Below are positions 1-7,447 of a stretch of DNA of 22,607 nt, one piece after another (position 1 is the first letter of the stretch; each line of letters starts with the position of its first letter). Origin of the DNA: Burkholderiales bacterium (GTDB lineage: Bacteria > Pseudomonadota > Gammaproteobacteria > Burkholderiales > Burkholderiaceae_F); NCBI GenBank assembly GCA_024641225.1, contig JAHEDN010000001.1, positions 1 through 22,607 of the forward strand. The letters are read 5' to 3'. Both the position numbers and the translations under genes were made by a program. The notes beneath the pieces are model-generated. The model was given only the letters and a program-made list of their open reading frames with translations. It was not told the origin of the DNA and did no database searches.

Positions 1-1908
1 GCCCCCGGCGGCGTGCCGCTGGTCGACTGGGCACTCGCGGTCGCGGTGGCGATCTCGGTGCTCTACATCCCGTATGTGTTCGACGACCTGGCGTTCCGCG
101 TCGGCAATCCGAGCACGCTCGACGTGGTGATGGGCACCGCGCTGGTCGTCGCGCTGCTCGAGGCGACGCGGCGTTCGATGGGCTGGCCGCTGCCGGTCAT
201 TGCGCTGGTGTTCATGACCTATTCGCTCTTCGGCGACAGTTTTCCGGGGCTGCTGCGGCATTCGGGGAACACCTGGGGGCAACTGGTCAACCACCTGTAC
301 CTGACCAGCCAGGGCATCTACGGCATCGCGGTCGGCGTGGTCGCGACCTACGTTTTCCACTTCGTGCTGTTCGGCGTGCTGGCCACGCGCATCGGGCTCG
401 GACAGCTGTTTCTCGATGTCGCTTCGGCCGCGGCAGGCCGCTATGCCGGCGGGCCGGCCAAGGTCTCGGTGTTCGGCTCGGCGATGTTCGGCACGCTGTC
501 GGGCTCGTCGGTGGCCAACGCGGTGACGGTCGGGTCGCTGACCATCCCGGCCATGATCCGCGTCGGCTATCCGCGCCATTTCGCGGCAGCGGTTGAGGCG
601 ACGGCCTCGACCGGCGGCCAGATCATGCCGCCGGTGATGGGCGCGGCGGCGTTCCTGATGATCGAGTTCCTGGCGCTGCCCTACCAGACGATCATCCTTG
701 CCGCCGTGGTCCCGGCGTTCATGCACTTCTTCGGCGTGTTCATGCAGGTGCACTTCGAGGCCAAGCGAACCGGCCTGCGCGGCCTGACCGAGGCCGAGCT
801 GCCGAAACTGCGGGATACCTTTACGCGGCGCTGGCCGACGCTGATCCCGCTCGCGCTGCTGATCAGCATCATCGTCAATGGCTACACGCCGTACCTCGCG
901 GCGTTCGCCGGCATCTCGTCGTGCCTGATCGTCGGCCTGACCACGGTCGAGAAGGGCAACACGCTGCGCGGACTGTCGGCGCTGCTGGTGCTGCACGCGA
1001 TCCTGGTGCTGCTGCTGTTCGGCGGCGCTCGCACCGAGTACATCGCGCTGTTCGTCGCCACAATCGTGGCCACGCCGTTCGTGTTGAAGCGGCTCGACAT
1101 CCGGGGTCGCATCGGCCTTGCCACAGTCGTCGAGACGCTCGAGACCGGTGCCAAGTACGCGCTGGCGGTCGGCGCCGCCGCCGCCACGGTCGGCATCGTG
1201 ATCGGCGTGGTCACGCTGACCGGCGTCGGTTTCAAGGTCAGCTACATCGTCACGTCGGCTGCGCAGTCGATCGCCGAGTTCGTCGTGCCGCTGCTGCCCG
1301 GCTTGCTGCAGCCGCAGGCGGTAATGCTGTTCGCCGCGCTGCTGATGACCGGCGTGGTCTGCATCCTGATGGGTGCCGGAATCCCGACCACTGCCAATTA
1401 CCTGATCATGGTGACGGTGGCAGCGCCGACGCTGGTGCAGCTCGGCGTCGAGCCGATCGTCGCGCACTTCTTCGTCTTCTACTACGGCGTGCTGGCGGAC
1501 ATCACGCCGCCAGTGTGCATCGCCGCCTACGCGGCGGCCGGAATGGCGGGCTCCGAACCGTTCCGCACCGGCAACACCGCGTTCCGGCTCGGCCTCGGCA
1601 AGGCGCTGGTGCCGTTCGTGTTCGTGTTCGGGCCGTCGCTGCTTATCGTGACCAAGGGCTTCACCTGGGGCGACTTCGCGATCACGTTCTTCGGTTGTGC
1701 GCTGGGCATCGTTGCGCTGTCGGCAGCGCTGTCGCGCTGGTTCCTTCGCGAAATGTGGGTCTGGGAGCGCGGGCTCGCCGTCATGGCGGCGCTGCTGCTG
1801 ATCGCGCCCGGCCTGCGCTCGACACTGATCGGGATGGTCGTGCTGGCACCTGTTGCGCTACGTCAGATCATCGCGTGGCGAACGAGCCGATCGGGCATGG
1901 CTGCCTGA
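1..1908 (+). CDS. TRAP transporter fused permease, TAXI type (5' partial)
   Basis: This is the integral membrane permease of a tripartite ATP-independent periplasmic transporter, with the small 4TM and large 12TM subunits fused into one chain. It imports organic acids with a periplasmic binding protein, using an ion gradient. The visible 635 codons are dominated by hydrophobic helices. Counted from the GTG at base 13, residues 164-175 read GSSVANAVTVGS, followed near residue 200 by TGGQIMPPVMG; both are hallmark loops of fused TAXI-TRAP permeases. The frame stays open to base 1, so the gene probably starts upstream and the GTG at 13 is probably internal. The binding protein is not in view and may lie upstream. 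The next two genes encode a CoA-transferase, which fits uptake followed by activation of a carboxylic acid. The substrate cannot be read from the sequence. Confidence 0.93.
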   Translation, partial: APGGVPLVDWALAVAVAISVLYIPYVFDDLAFRVGNPSTLDVVMGTALVVALLEATRRSMGWPLPVIALVFMTYSLFGDSFPGLLRHSGNTWGQLVNHLYLTSQGIYGIAVGVVATYVFHFVLFGVLATRIGLGQLFLDVASAAAGRYAGGPAKVSVFGSAMFGTLSGSSVANAVTVGSLTIPAMIRVGYPRHFAAAVEATASTGGQIMPPVMGAAAFLMIEFLALPYQTIILAAVVPAFMHFFGVFMQVHFEAKRTGLRGLTEAELPKLRDTFTRRWPTLIPLALLISIIVNGYTPYLAAFAGISSCLIVGLTTVEKGNTLRGLSALLVLHAILVLLLFGGARTEYIALFVATIVATPFVLKRLDIRGRIGLATVVETLETGAKYALAVGAAAATVGIVIGVVTLTGVGFKVSYIVTSAAQSIAEFVVPLLPGLLQPQAVMLFAALLMTGVVCILMGAGIPTTANYLIMVTVAAPTLVQLGVEPIVAHFFVFYYGVLADITPPVCIAAYAAAGMAGSEPFRTGNTAFRLGLGKALVPFVFVFGPSLLIVTKGFTWGDFAITFFGCALGIVALSAALSRWFLREMWVWERGLAVMAALLLIAPGLRSTLIGMVVLAPVALRQIIAWRTSRSGMAA

Positions 1909-1919
1909 TGCTGCACCGC

Positions 1920-1925
1920 TACAAT
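1920..1925 (+). promoter_or_regulatory. Putative -10 box TACAAT before the CoA-transferase genes
   Basis: TACAAT matches the sigma-70 -10 consensus at five of six positions and lies 25 bases before the ATG at 1951. It sits in a stretch, gcaccg(c)tacaattcgcgcg, that recurs before aroC at 21586-21604. I see no good -35 box. A Shine-Dalgarno-like AGAGGGG follows at 1938-1944. The CoA-transferase genes may therefore have their own promoter apart from the TRAP operon. Confidence 0.5.
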
Positions 1926-1950
1926 TCGCGCGTTCCTAGAGGGGTGAACC

Positions 1951-2661
1951 ATGAACAAGATCTATCCGTCGGCGGCCAAGGCGCTCGCCGACGTCGTCGG
2001 CGATGGCCAGACCATCGCTGTCGGCGGCTTCGGCCTGTGCGGTATCCCCGAGGCGCTGATCGCGGCACTGCGCGACACGGGCGTGAAGAACCTGACCTGC
2101 GTCAGCAATAACGCCGGTGTCGACAACTTCGGACTCGGCGTGCTGCTGGCCACCCGGCAGGTGAAGAAGATGATCTCCTCCTACGTCGGCGAGAACAAGG
2201 AGTTCGAGCGCCAGTTCCTGTCCGGCGAACTTGAACTGGAGTTCACGCCGCAGGGCACGCTCGCCGAGCGCATGCGCGCCGGCGGCGCCGGCATCCCCGC
2301 GTTCTTCACCGCCACCGGGTACGGCACGGTGATTGCCGAGGGCAAGGAGGCGCGCGAGTTCGACGGCCCATGGGTAGGCCGCCACTACATCATGGAGCGC
2401 GGCATCCGCGCCGACGTCTCTCTGGTCAAGGCGTGGAAGGCCGACAAGGAAGGCAACCTCGTCTTCCGCAAGACCTCGCGCAACTTCAACCCGATGGTGG
2501 CGATGTGCGGCAAGGTGACGGTCGCCGAGGTCGAGCAGATCGTCGAGAACGGCGAGATCGATCCCGAGCACGTGCACACGCCGGGCATCTTCGTGCAGCG
2601 CCTGGTGCTCAACAGCAAGCCGGAAAAGCGCATCGAACAGCGCACCGTGCGCAAAGCCTAG
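1951..2661 (+). CDS. scoA: 3-oxoacid CoA-transferase subunit A
   Basis: This 236-residue protein is the alpha subunit of a family I CoA-transferase (ScoA/AtoD/PcaI type), which moves CoA from succinyl-CoA or acetyl-CoA to a 3-oxoacid such as acetoacetate in the cytosol. Residues 25-33 read GGFGLCGIP, the family signature near the N-terminus. The stretch FTPQGTLAERMRAGGAGIPAFFT is also typical, and the length is normal. AGAGGGG lies 6 bases before the ATG. Subunit B starts 10 bases after the stop, so the two are an operon. The preceding gene is a TRAP permease, so the pair may process whatever that transporter imports. Acetoacetate is the usual substrate of close relatives, but glutaconate or 3-oxoadipate types belong to the same fold and cannot be excluded. 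Confidence 0.93.
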   Translation: MNKIYPSAAKALADVVGDGQTIAVGGFGLCGIPEALIAALRDTGVKNLTCVSNNAGVDNFGLGVLLATRQVKKMISSYVGENKEFERQFLSGELELEFTPQGTLAERMRAGGAGIPAFFTATGYGTVIAEGKEAREFDGPWVGRHYIMERGIRADVSLVKAWKADKEGNLVFRKTSRNFNPMVAMCGKVTVAEVEQIVENGEIDPEHVHTPGIFVQRLVLNSKPEKRIEQRTVRKA

Positions 2662-2671
2662 GAGGACACAG

Positions 2672-3322
2672 ATGGCCTGGACCCGTGAAGAAATGGCCGA
2701 GCGTGCGGCGCAGGAACTGCGCGACGGCTTCTACGTGAACCTTGGCATCGGACTTCCGACGCTGGTGGCCAACTACATCCCGCCCGGCATGAGCGTGATG
2801 CTGCAATCGGAGAACGGCCTGATGGGCATCGGGCCGTTTCCGACCGAGGAAGAGGTCGACGCGGACCTCATCAACGCCGGCAAGCAGCTCGTCACCGCGC
2901 TGCCGGGCTCGAGCTACTTTTCCAGCGCCGATTCGTTCGCGATGATCCGCGGCGGCCACATCAATCTCGCGATCCTCGGCGCGATGCAGGTCAGCGAGAA
3001 GGGCGACCTCGCCAACTGGATGATCCCCGGCAAGCTGGTCAAGGGCATGGGTGGCGCGATGGACCTGGTGGCCGGCGTCGGCCGCGTGGTGGTGCTGATG
3101 GAGCACTGCGCGAAGAACGGCGAGCACAAGATCCTGCAGAAGTGCACGCTGCCGCTCACGGGTGTGGGCGTGGTCAACCGCCTGGTCACCGATCTCGGCG
3201 TATTCGACATCACCGACGAAGGGTTGCAGGGAGTCGAACTGGCGCCGGGGGTCACGCCCGACGAGGTCCGCCTGAAGACCGGCTGCCCCGTGCAGTTTCC
3301 TCACCTGAACGCAAAGGCCTGA
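2672..3322 (+). CDS. scoB: 3-oxoacid CoA-transferase subunit B
   Basis: This 216-residue beta subunit pairs with the preceding alpha subunit to form the active CoA-transferase. Residues 46-49 read SENG, within QSENGLMGIGP; Glu47 is the family's catalytic glutamate, which forms the glutamyl-CoA thioester intermediate. The later stretch GAMQVSEKGDLANWMIPGK is also characteristic of ScoB/AtoA. The length is normal and no break is seen. A strong ribosome binding site, AGGAGG, stands 7 bases before the ATG, and the gap to subunit A is only 10 bases, so both should be made from one message in equal amounts. Confidence 0.93.
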   Translation: MAWTREEMAERAAQELRDGFYVNLGIGLPTLVANYIPPGMSVMLQSENGLMGIGPFPTEEEVDADLINAGKQLVTALPGSSYFSSADSFAMIRGGHINLAILGAMQVSEKGDLANWMIPGKLVKGMGGAMDLVAGVGRVVVLMEHCAKNGEHKILQKCTLPLTGVGVVNRLVTDLGVFDITDEGLQGVELAPGVTPDEVRLKTGCPVQFPHLNAKA

Positions 3323-3326
3323 GGTC

Positions 3327-3340
3327 GGGGGTCTGCCCCC
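3327..3340. other. Short G:C stem-loop between scoB and the metal exporter gene
   Basis: GGGGG (3327-3331) can pair with CCCCC (3336-3340) around a TCTG loop. It lies 4 bases after the scoB stop and just before the GGGGG (3342-3346) that serves as ribosome binding site for the next gene. There is no T-tract, so it is not a classical terminator. It may slow transcription or compete for folding with the binding site. Confidence 0.3.
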
Positions 3341-3350
3341 CGGGGGAACG

Positions 3351-4310
3351 ATGAGCAGCACTCATCGCCACTCCGACGATAACCACTTCGCCGGCCACGA
3401 GCACGGCGACAGCGCCTACACGCATCAGTCGCGCCCGCACGGAGCGCGTCCGCTGGCGATCGCGGTCTCGCTGACCCTCGGCTACGCGGTGATCGAACTC
3501 GCCGGCGGGCTGTGGTCGGGCTCGCTGGCGCTTCTGGCCGACGCCGGGCACATGGCCACTGACTCGGCCGCGCTGCTGTTCGCGCTGGCGGCCAACATCA
3601 TCGCCCGCAAGCCGGTGTCGGACCGGCACTCCTTCGGGCTGGCTCGCGTCGAGGTGATCGCGGCCTTCGTCAACGCGCTGGCCATGCTCGGCGTGGTGGC
3701 CTGGATCTTCTACGAGGCGATCGACCGGCTGACCAGTCCGGTGCCGGTCAAGGGGCTCGGCGTGTTCGTGATCGCCGGGGTCGGGCTGCTGATCAACATC
3801 GCGGTGGCCTGGGCGCTGTCGCGCGACCGCGAGAACGTCAACACGCGCGCGGCGCTGATCCATGTGATGGGCGACCTGCTCGGCTCGATCGCGGCGATCG
3901 TCGCCGGCCTGGTGATCTACTTCGGCGGGCCGCTGATGGCCGATCCGCTGCTGTCGATGTTCGTCGCCGCGCTGATCCTGCGCTCGACGTTCGGCGTGCT
4001 GCGCGAGACGACCCTGGTTCTGCTCGACAGCGTGCCGCATGGCGTGGACTACAAGAGGGTCGGCCAGTCGCTGGCCCAGGTGCCGGGCATTGTCTCCGTG
4101 CACGACCTGCACGTGTGGGCGATGGTGCCGGGGCGCAGCGCGCTTTCCGCGCACGTGCTGGTCGACGACATCGAGCGCTGGCCGGTGATACTGCACGAGG
4201 TGCGCTACATGATGGGGCGCGATTTCGCGATCGACCACATCACGCTTCAGCCGGAATGGCTGCGGCGCGATGCCCGTGCCCAGGTGCCCGTCAAGCCAGT
4301 CGATCGATAA
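3351..4310 (+). CDS. CDF-family divalent metal cation exporter (CzcD/ZitB-like)
   Basis: This is an inner-membrane cation diffusion facilitator that exports Zn2+ and related ions in exchange for protons. The 319-residue chain starts with a histidine-rich cytoplasmic tail (His5, 7, 12, 16, 18, 25, 30). About six membrane helices follow, then a C-terminal domain from about residue 215. The two metal-site motifs are intact: D64/H67/D71 (DAGHMATD) in helix 2 and H171/D175 (HVMGD) in helix 5, the pattern of zinc-selective CzcD/ZitB members. GGGGG acts as the ribosome binding site 4 bases before ATG. No metal regulator is adjacent. The last 20 bases overlap, tail to tail, the end of the DUF1624 gene on the other strand. 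Confidence 0.92.
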   Translation: MSSTHRHSDDNHFAGHEHGDSAYTHQSRPHGARPLAIAVSLTLGYAVIELAGGLWSGSLALLADAGHMATDSAALLFALAANIIARKPVSDRHSFGLARVEVIAAFVNALAMLGVVAWIFYEAIDRLTSPVPVKGLGVFVIAGVGLLINIAVAWALSRDRENVNTRAALIHVMGDLLGSIAAIVAGLVIYFGGPLMADPLLSMFVAALILRSTFGVLRETTLVLLDSVPHGVDYKRVGQSLAQVPGIVSVHDLHVWAMVPGRSALSAHVLVDDIERWPVILHEVRYMMGRDFAIDHITLQPEWLRRDARAQVPVKPVDR

Positions 4311-5034
4311 GCCACAGCAAGCCGATCAGGATCGGCTGGTGGACCAGGTAGACGGTGAGCGCCCAGGTGCCGAGCCAGACCAGCAGCCGCGGCGGACGGG
4401 CGTTCAGCCGCTGCCAGGCCGGTGCCAGTGCGAATCCGCGCCTGCGCCACAGCGAAGCGAGGCCGAGGCCGGCGAGCACCGCTGCAAGCCACGGAAACAG
4501 CGGCACGTAGTCCTCGGTGCGCGGCTTGACGGTGACGAAGCCGAGGATGTTGGCAGGCATCGCGTTGAAGGCCGGGTCGCGAAACACAAGCCAGGCCACG
4601 AAGGCGGCCGCCGCGAGCAGCAGGTTCCACTCGCGCAGCAGCGCCAGCGGGCGGGCGACGATCAGCGCCGCGGCGATGAAGTGCAGGATGCCCATGTAGA
4701 TGAAGCGCGACCCGAACATCAGCCAGCTGCCCGCCGAGACCAGCGCCGCCGCTGCGGCGACCTGTGCCCAGCGCAGCCAGAAGTCGCGCCAGCCCGGCTT
4801 GTGCGCGAGCCGCAGAACGAGGCTCACGCCGACCAGCAGCAGGAACTGCGACACGATCATCGTGCGCCATCCGACCCACGGCTGGTCGCGGGTCATCGCA
4901 AGCTGCACCCAGCCGAAGTAGTTCAGGTCGTAGATGAAGTGATAGACGATCATCTGCGCGACCGCGAAGCCGCGCAGCGCGTCGATCAGTGGCAGGCGAG
5001 GAAAGTGCGTGGCGTTCATGGCTGCTGTCGCCAT
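4291..5034 (-). CDS. DUF1624 / HGSNAT-type membrane acyltransferase-like protein
   Basis: This is a 247-residue polytopic membrane protein of the DUF1624 family, related to the catalytic domain of heparan-alpha-glucosaminide N-acetyltransferase. Its bacterial role is unknown. The signature is near the N-terminus: residues 16-36 cover PLIDALRGFAV and YHFIYDL, with the conserved His32. Another conserved segment is GILHFIAAAL (His118), and the C-terminus carries YLVHQPILIGLL (residues 229-240), as in family members. About seven hydrophobic helices are evident. The start is uncertain: ATG 5034 has GGAGGAG 13 bases upstream, while ATG 5019 gives a 242-residue form closer to typical family starts. 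The same frame continues open far upstream, but that part is antisense to the PLP gene and is not coding. The gene is divergent from the PLP gene, with 69 bases between them. Confidence 0.82.
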   Translation of the reverse strand: MATAAMNATHFPRLPLIDALRGFAVAQMIVYHFIYDLNYFGWVQLAMTRDQPWVGWRTMIVSQFLLLVGVSLVLRLAHKPGWRDFWLRWAQVAAAAALVSAGSWLMFGSRFIYMGILHFIAAALIVARPLALLREWNLLLAAAAFVAWLVFRDPAFNAMPANILGFVTVKPRTEDYVPLFPWLAAVLAGLGLASLWRRRGFALAPAWQRLNARPPRLLVWLGTWALTVYLVHQPILIGLLWLIDRLA

Positions 5035-5103
5035 GCTAGCCGGCGTGCTCCTCCGCCGCCTAAACTGCGCCGGTCCGGAATCCCGTCGACCGACACCCGC
5101 CCA

Positions 5104-6195
5104 ATGTCCTCCCGCGCCTGGACCTGCAACGCCGTCCGCATCATCGAGGCGGACTTCAACCGCAGCGCCGACACGCACCTGATCCCGCTGCCGCTGCCGG
5201 CACTGCCCGGCGTGCACGTCTACCTGAAGGACGAATCGAGCCACCCCACCGGCAGTCTCAAGCACCGGCTGGCGCGCTCGCTCTTTCTCTATGCGCTGGC
5301 CAACGGCTGGATCCGCGAGGGCACGACGGTCGTCGAAGCATCGAGCGGATCGACCGCCGTGTCCGAGGCGTACTTCGCGCGCCTGCTCGGCCTGCCGTTC
5401 GTGGCGGTGATGCCGCGCGCGACCTCGCCGGAGAAGGTCGCCGCCATCGAGTTCTACGGCGGCCGCTGCCATTTCGTCGAGGGCGCCGCGCAGATCTACC
5501 CGGCCGCCGCGCAGGTCGCCGCGGACCGCAGCGGCCACTACATGGACCAGTTCACCTACGCCGAGCGCGCCACCGACTGGCGCGGCAACAACAACATCGC
5601 CGAGTCGGTCTTCGCGCAGATGGTGCTCGAGCCGCACCCGGAGCCGCGCGCCATCGTCTGCGCCGCCGGCACCGGCGGCACGCCCGCCACGTTTTCGCGC
5701 TACGTGCGTTACCGGCGCCACACGACGGAAGTAGTTGTCGCCGATCCCGAGGACTCGGTGTTCTTCGATTACTACGCCAGCGGCGACCGCGCGCTTACCT
5801 GCCAACGCGCCTCGCGTATCGAGGGCATTGGCCGGCCGCAGGTGGAGGCGTCGTTCATCCGCGAGTCGATCGACGCGATGGTCAAGGTGCCAGACGCCGC
5901 GGCGATCGCCGCCATCCACTGGCTGGAGCGGGTGATCGGCCGCCGCGCCGGCGGCTCTACCGGCACGATCCTGTACGGCGCGTTGCCCCTTCTGCAGCGG
6001 ATGGTTCAGGCGGGCGAGCAGGGCTCCGTGGTGCTGGTGATGTGCGACGGCGGCGAGCGGTACACGCACAGCTACTACGACGATGCCTGGCTTGCGGCCA
6101 ACGGTCTCGATCCGGGGGTGTATCCGGCGCGGATCGCGGCCTTCCTGGAACGCGGCGAAGCGCAGGACTGGGCGGTGCGCGAGAGCCGGCGCTGA
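5104..6195 (+). CDS. PLP-dependent cysteine synthase/desulfhydrase-like enzyme (Cds1 type)
   Basis: This is a 363-residue fold-type II PLP enzyme of the cysteine synthase superfamily. It most resembles the group containing mycobacterial Cds1, an L-cysteine desulfhydrase that yields sulfide, pyruvate and ammonia. Lys53 in the motif TGSLKHR should bind PLP. ASSGST (79-84) matches the substrate carboxylate loop, and GTGGTPATFSRY (189-200) the PLP phosphate-binding glycine loop. The context KDESSHPTGSLK is also typical of the family. The ATG at 5104 was chosen because homology-like sequence begins there, although no clear ribosome binding site precedes it; a weak -10-like TAAACT lies at 5061-5066. 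Activity as cysteine synthase, desulfhydrase or a related lyase cannot be settled from sequence. It may feed sulfide to metY, about 12 kb away, but that is speculative. Confidence 0.85.
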   Translation: MSSRAWTCNAVRIIEADFNRSADTHLIPLPLPALPGVHVYLKDESSHPTGSLKHRLARSLFLYALANGWIREGTTVVEASSGSTAVSEAYFARLLGLPFVAVMPRATSPEKVAAIEFYGGRCHFVEGAAQIYPAAAQVAADRSGHYMDQFTYAERATDWRGNNNIAESVFAQMVLEPHPEPRAIVCAAGTGGTPATFSRYVRYRRHTTEVVVADPEDSVFFDYYASGDRALTCQRASRIEGIGRPQVEASFIRESIDAMVKVPDAAAIAAIHWLERVIGRRAGGSTGTILYGALPLLQRMVQAGEQGSVVLVMCDGGERYTHSYYDDAWLAANGLDPGVYPARIAAFLERGEAQDWAVRESRR

Positions 6196-6225
6196 GCGAA
6201 GGCCGGCGGCGCCGGGCTGCGAGCG

Positions 6226-6241
6226 GCGGAGCAGACTCCGC
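6226..6241. terminator. Possible weak terminator stem after the PLP gene
   Basis: GCGGAG (6226-6231) pairs perfectly with CTCCGC (6236-6241) around a CAGA loop. It lies 31 bases after the stop of the PLP gene, in a 134-base gap with no other recognisable signal. No T-run follows, so intrinsic termination is doubtful. Confidence 0.3.
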
Positions 6242-6329
6242 GATCTGCGTCGTCCGGTGTCGGGTCGGCAAATGCGCGGCGATGCGGGTGTTCGGGGTCC
6301 GGTGCAGTCTTCGAAAGGAGGAGGTCGCC

Positions 6330-6860
6330 ATGAACAGGTCGTTTCAGCTTTTGATTGCCATCGTCTCCGTCGTCCTTGCCTGCGGCAGCGCGCTGGCCGC
6401 GAATGCGGCAACTGAATCGAAGGGCCCGCCGCCCATGCGGCAGATCCCGGGCCTGACCGCCCCCGACCAGTTTGCGCGAGGCTGCGTCGACTGCCACGTC
6501 GCCATGCCGGACCAGAAGATGGACGTGCGGCTCAGCACGCTGATGCGGCAGTGGCAGGACAAGGTTGACCCGGCGCTCCTGGAGCGCGTGCGCGTGTTCA
6601 CGCCGCCGGAAATAACGCTCAAGGGCAAGCACCCGAAGTTCACCGTGGCAGGCGCCGAGGTCCCGAAAGCCTGCATGACGTGCCACTCGCGAACATCGAG
6701 GATCGCGCCGCCGCTCGGTCGGATGCTGCACGGCCTGCATCTAGTCGGGGGAGAAAAGAACCATTTCCTGTCGCTCTTCCAGGGCGAGTGCACGCACTGT
6801 CACAAGCTGGACGCTGCAACCGGCAACTGGTCGCTGAAGAGCGGTGCGGAGCCGAAGTGA
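6330..6860 (+). CDS. Exported tri-heme c-type cytochrome
   Basis: This is a 176-residue periplasmic electron carrier. A signal peptide covers residues 1 to about 24: charged start MNR, hydrophobic core LLIAIVSVVLACG, likely cleavage after SALA. Three CXXCH haem-attachment motifs are present: CVDCH 52-56, CMTCH 115-119 and CTHCH 154-158. His101, 134, 137 and 145 are candidate distal axial ligands, enough for bis-histidine coordination of three haems. A very strong ribosome binding site, AAAGGAGGAGG, precedes the ATG at 6330, which excludes the longer upstream frame. The protein resembles small multihaem cytochromes of the class III/NapC-NrfB style, but I cannot name the family. No oxidoreductase partner, haem lyase or cytochrome assembly gene is next to it, so its donor and acceptor are unknown. 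Confidence 0.88.
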   Translation: MNRSFQLLIAIVSVVLACGSALAANAATESKGPPPMRQIPGLTAPDQFARGCVDCHVAMPDQKMDVRLSTLMRQWQDKVDPALLERVRVFTPPEITLKGKHPKFTVAGAEVPKACMTCHSRTSRIAPPLGRMLHGLHLVGGEKNHFLSLFQGECTHCHKLDAATGNWSLKSGAEPK

Positions 6861-6866
6861 AGTCCG

Positions 6867-6882
6867 GGCTCGGCCGCGAGCC
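6867..6882. terminator. Possible terminator stem after the tri-heme cytochrome gene
   Basis: GGCTCG (6867-6872) and CGAGCC (6877-6882) form a perfect 6-bp stem with a GCCG loop, beginning 6 bases after the cytochrome stop codon. Only TTCGTG follows, so this would be a weak terminator or an mRNA 3' stabiliser. Confidence 0.35.
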
Positions 6883-6957
6883 TTCGTGAAGGGCGGCACG
6901 GCATCAGCAACCGGCCGCTGCAGGCGGGTCGAGCGAGCAAGAGGAGGAACCGTCCTT

Positions 6958-7356
6958 ATGGCCGTACGCATCGTCAGGCTTGGCAGTTCCCGATTCGAAG
7001 GCGAAGGCACCCGCATCGGAACCGTGCGGCGGCCGCCACGCGGCGTGCCGAAGACCGAGTTCGCGGCAAGGAACTGGTACGACGTGTGGTTCCCGAACCT
7101 CGCGCCCAGTGTCGAGACGATGAAGCTCGGCCAGCAGGCGAAGACGCCGGCCCAATGGGTGGCGTTCGCCCGCAAGTACCGTGCGGAAATGGCATCGCCA
7201 GACAACAGTCATGCCCTCGAACTGCTGGCCGTGCTGTCGCATCAGACCAACTTCTCGGTCGGCTGCTACTGCGAGGACGAAGCGCGTTGCCATCGGTCGG
7301 TGCTGCGCGAACTCCTCATCGAGAAAGGCGCCCGGCTAGGGGCGTCGGCACAGTGA
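6958..7356 (+). CDS. DUF488 family protein
   Basis: This is a 132-residue cytosolic protein of the DUF488 family, whose function is not established. The C-terminal hallmark is clear: GCYCEDEARCHRSVL (102-116), with Cys103, Cys105, Cys111 and His112-Arg113. The N-terminal part IVRLGSSRFEGEGTRIGTVRRPPRG and the mid segment NWYDVWFPNLAPS also fit the family. The cysteine/histidine cluster has been taken to suggest metal or nucleic acid binding, but that is inference. GAGGAGG at 6941-6947 supports the ATG at 6958. A longer open frame upstream of this ATG overlaps the cytochrome gene and lacks family similarity. It is transcribed in the same direction as its neighbours, with gaps of about 90-100 bases, so it may stand alone. 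Confidence 0.85.
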   Translation: MAVRIVRLGSSRFEGEGTRIGTVRRPPRGVPKTEFAARNWYDVWFPNLAPSVETMKLGQQAKTPAQWVAFARKYRAEMASPDNSHALELLAVLSHQTNFSVGCYCEDEARCHRSVLRELLIEKGARLGASAQ

Positions 7357-7398
7357 GGCAAACGATGCGCGAGGCTTGCATCAGTCGGGCCAGGCTGC

Positions 7399-7417
7399 CG
7401 CGCGCTTATCGCGCGCG
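7399..7417. other. Perfect CG-repeat hairpin between the DUF488 and TfoX-like genes
   Basis: CGCGCGC (7399-7405) and GCGCGCG (7411-7417) pair around a TTATC loop. The hairpin lies midway in the 91-base gap, about 15 bases before the AGGAGG that serves the next gene. It may be a processing or attenuation structure; no T-tract follows. Confidence 0.35.
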
Positions 7418-7447
7418 CTGCGTGAGCCGGCATTCAGGAGGCTAGCA

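Noticed and set aside
921..2111. 396-residue + strand frame overlapping the TRAP and scoA genes
   Set aside because: Arg/His/Ala-rich shadow frame crossing a gene boundary; both overlapped genes have clear family motifs.
4270..5103. Upstream extension of the PLP enzyme frame
   Set aside because: It is antisense to the DUF1624 gene and has shadow composition; the enzyme's normal N-terminus is reached at ATG 5104.
5035..6411. Long open (-) strand frame continuing the DUF1624 frame upstream, giving a 706-residue protein if taken whole
   Set aside because: The extra part is antisense to the well-supported PLP enzyme gene, is arginine/alanine-rich in a way typical of high-GC shadow frames, and shows no motif. 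The real protein begins at 5034 or 5019.
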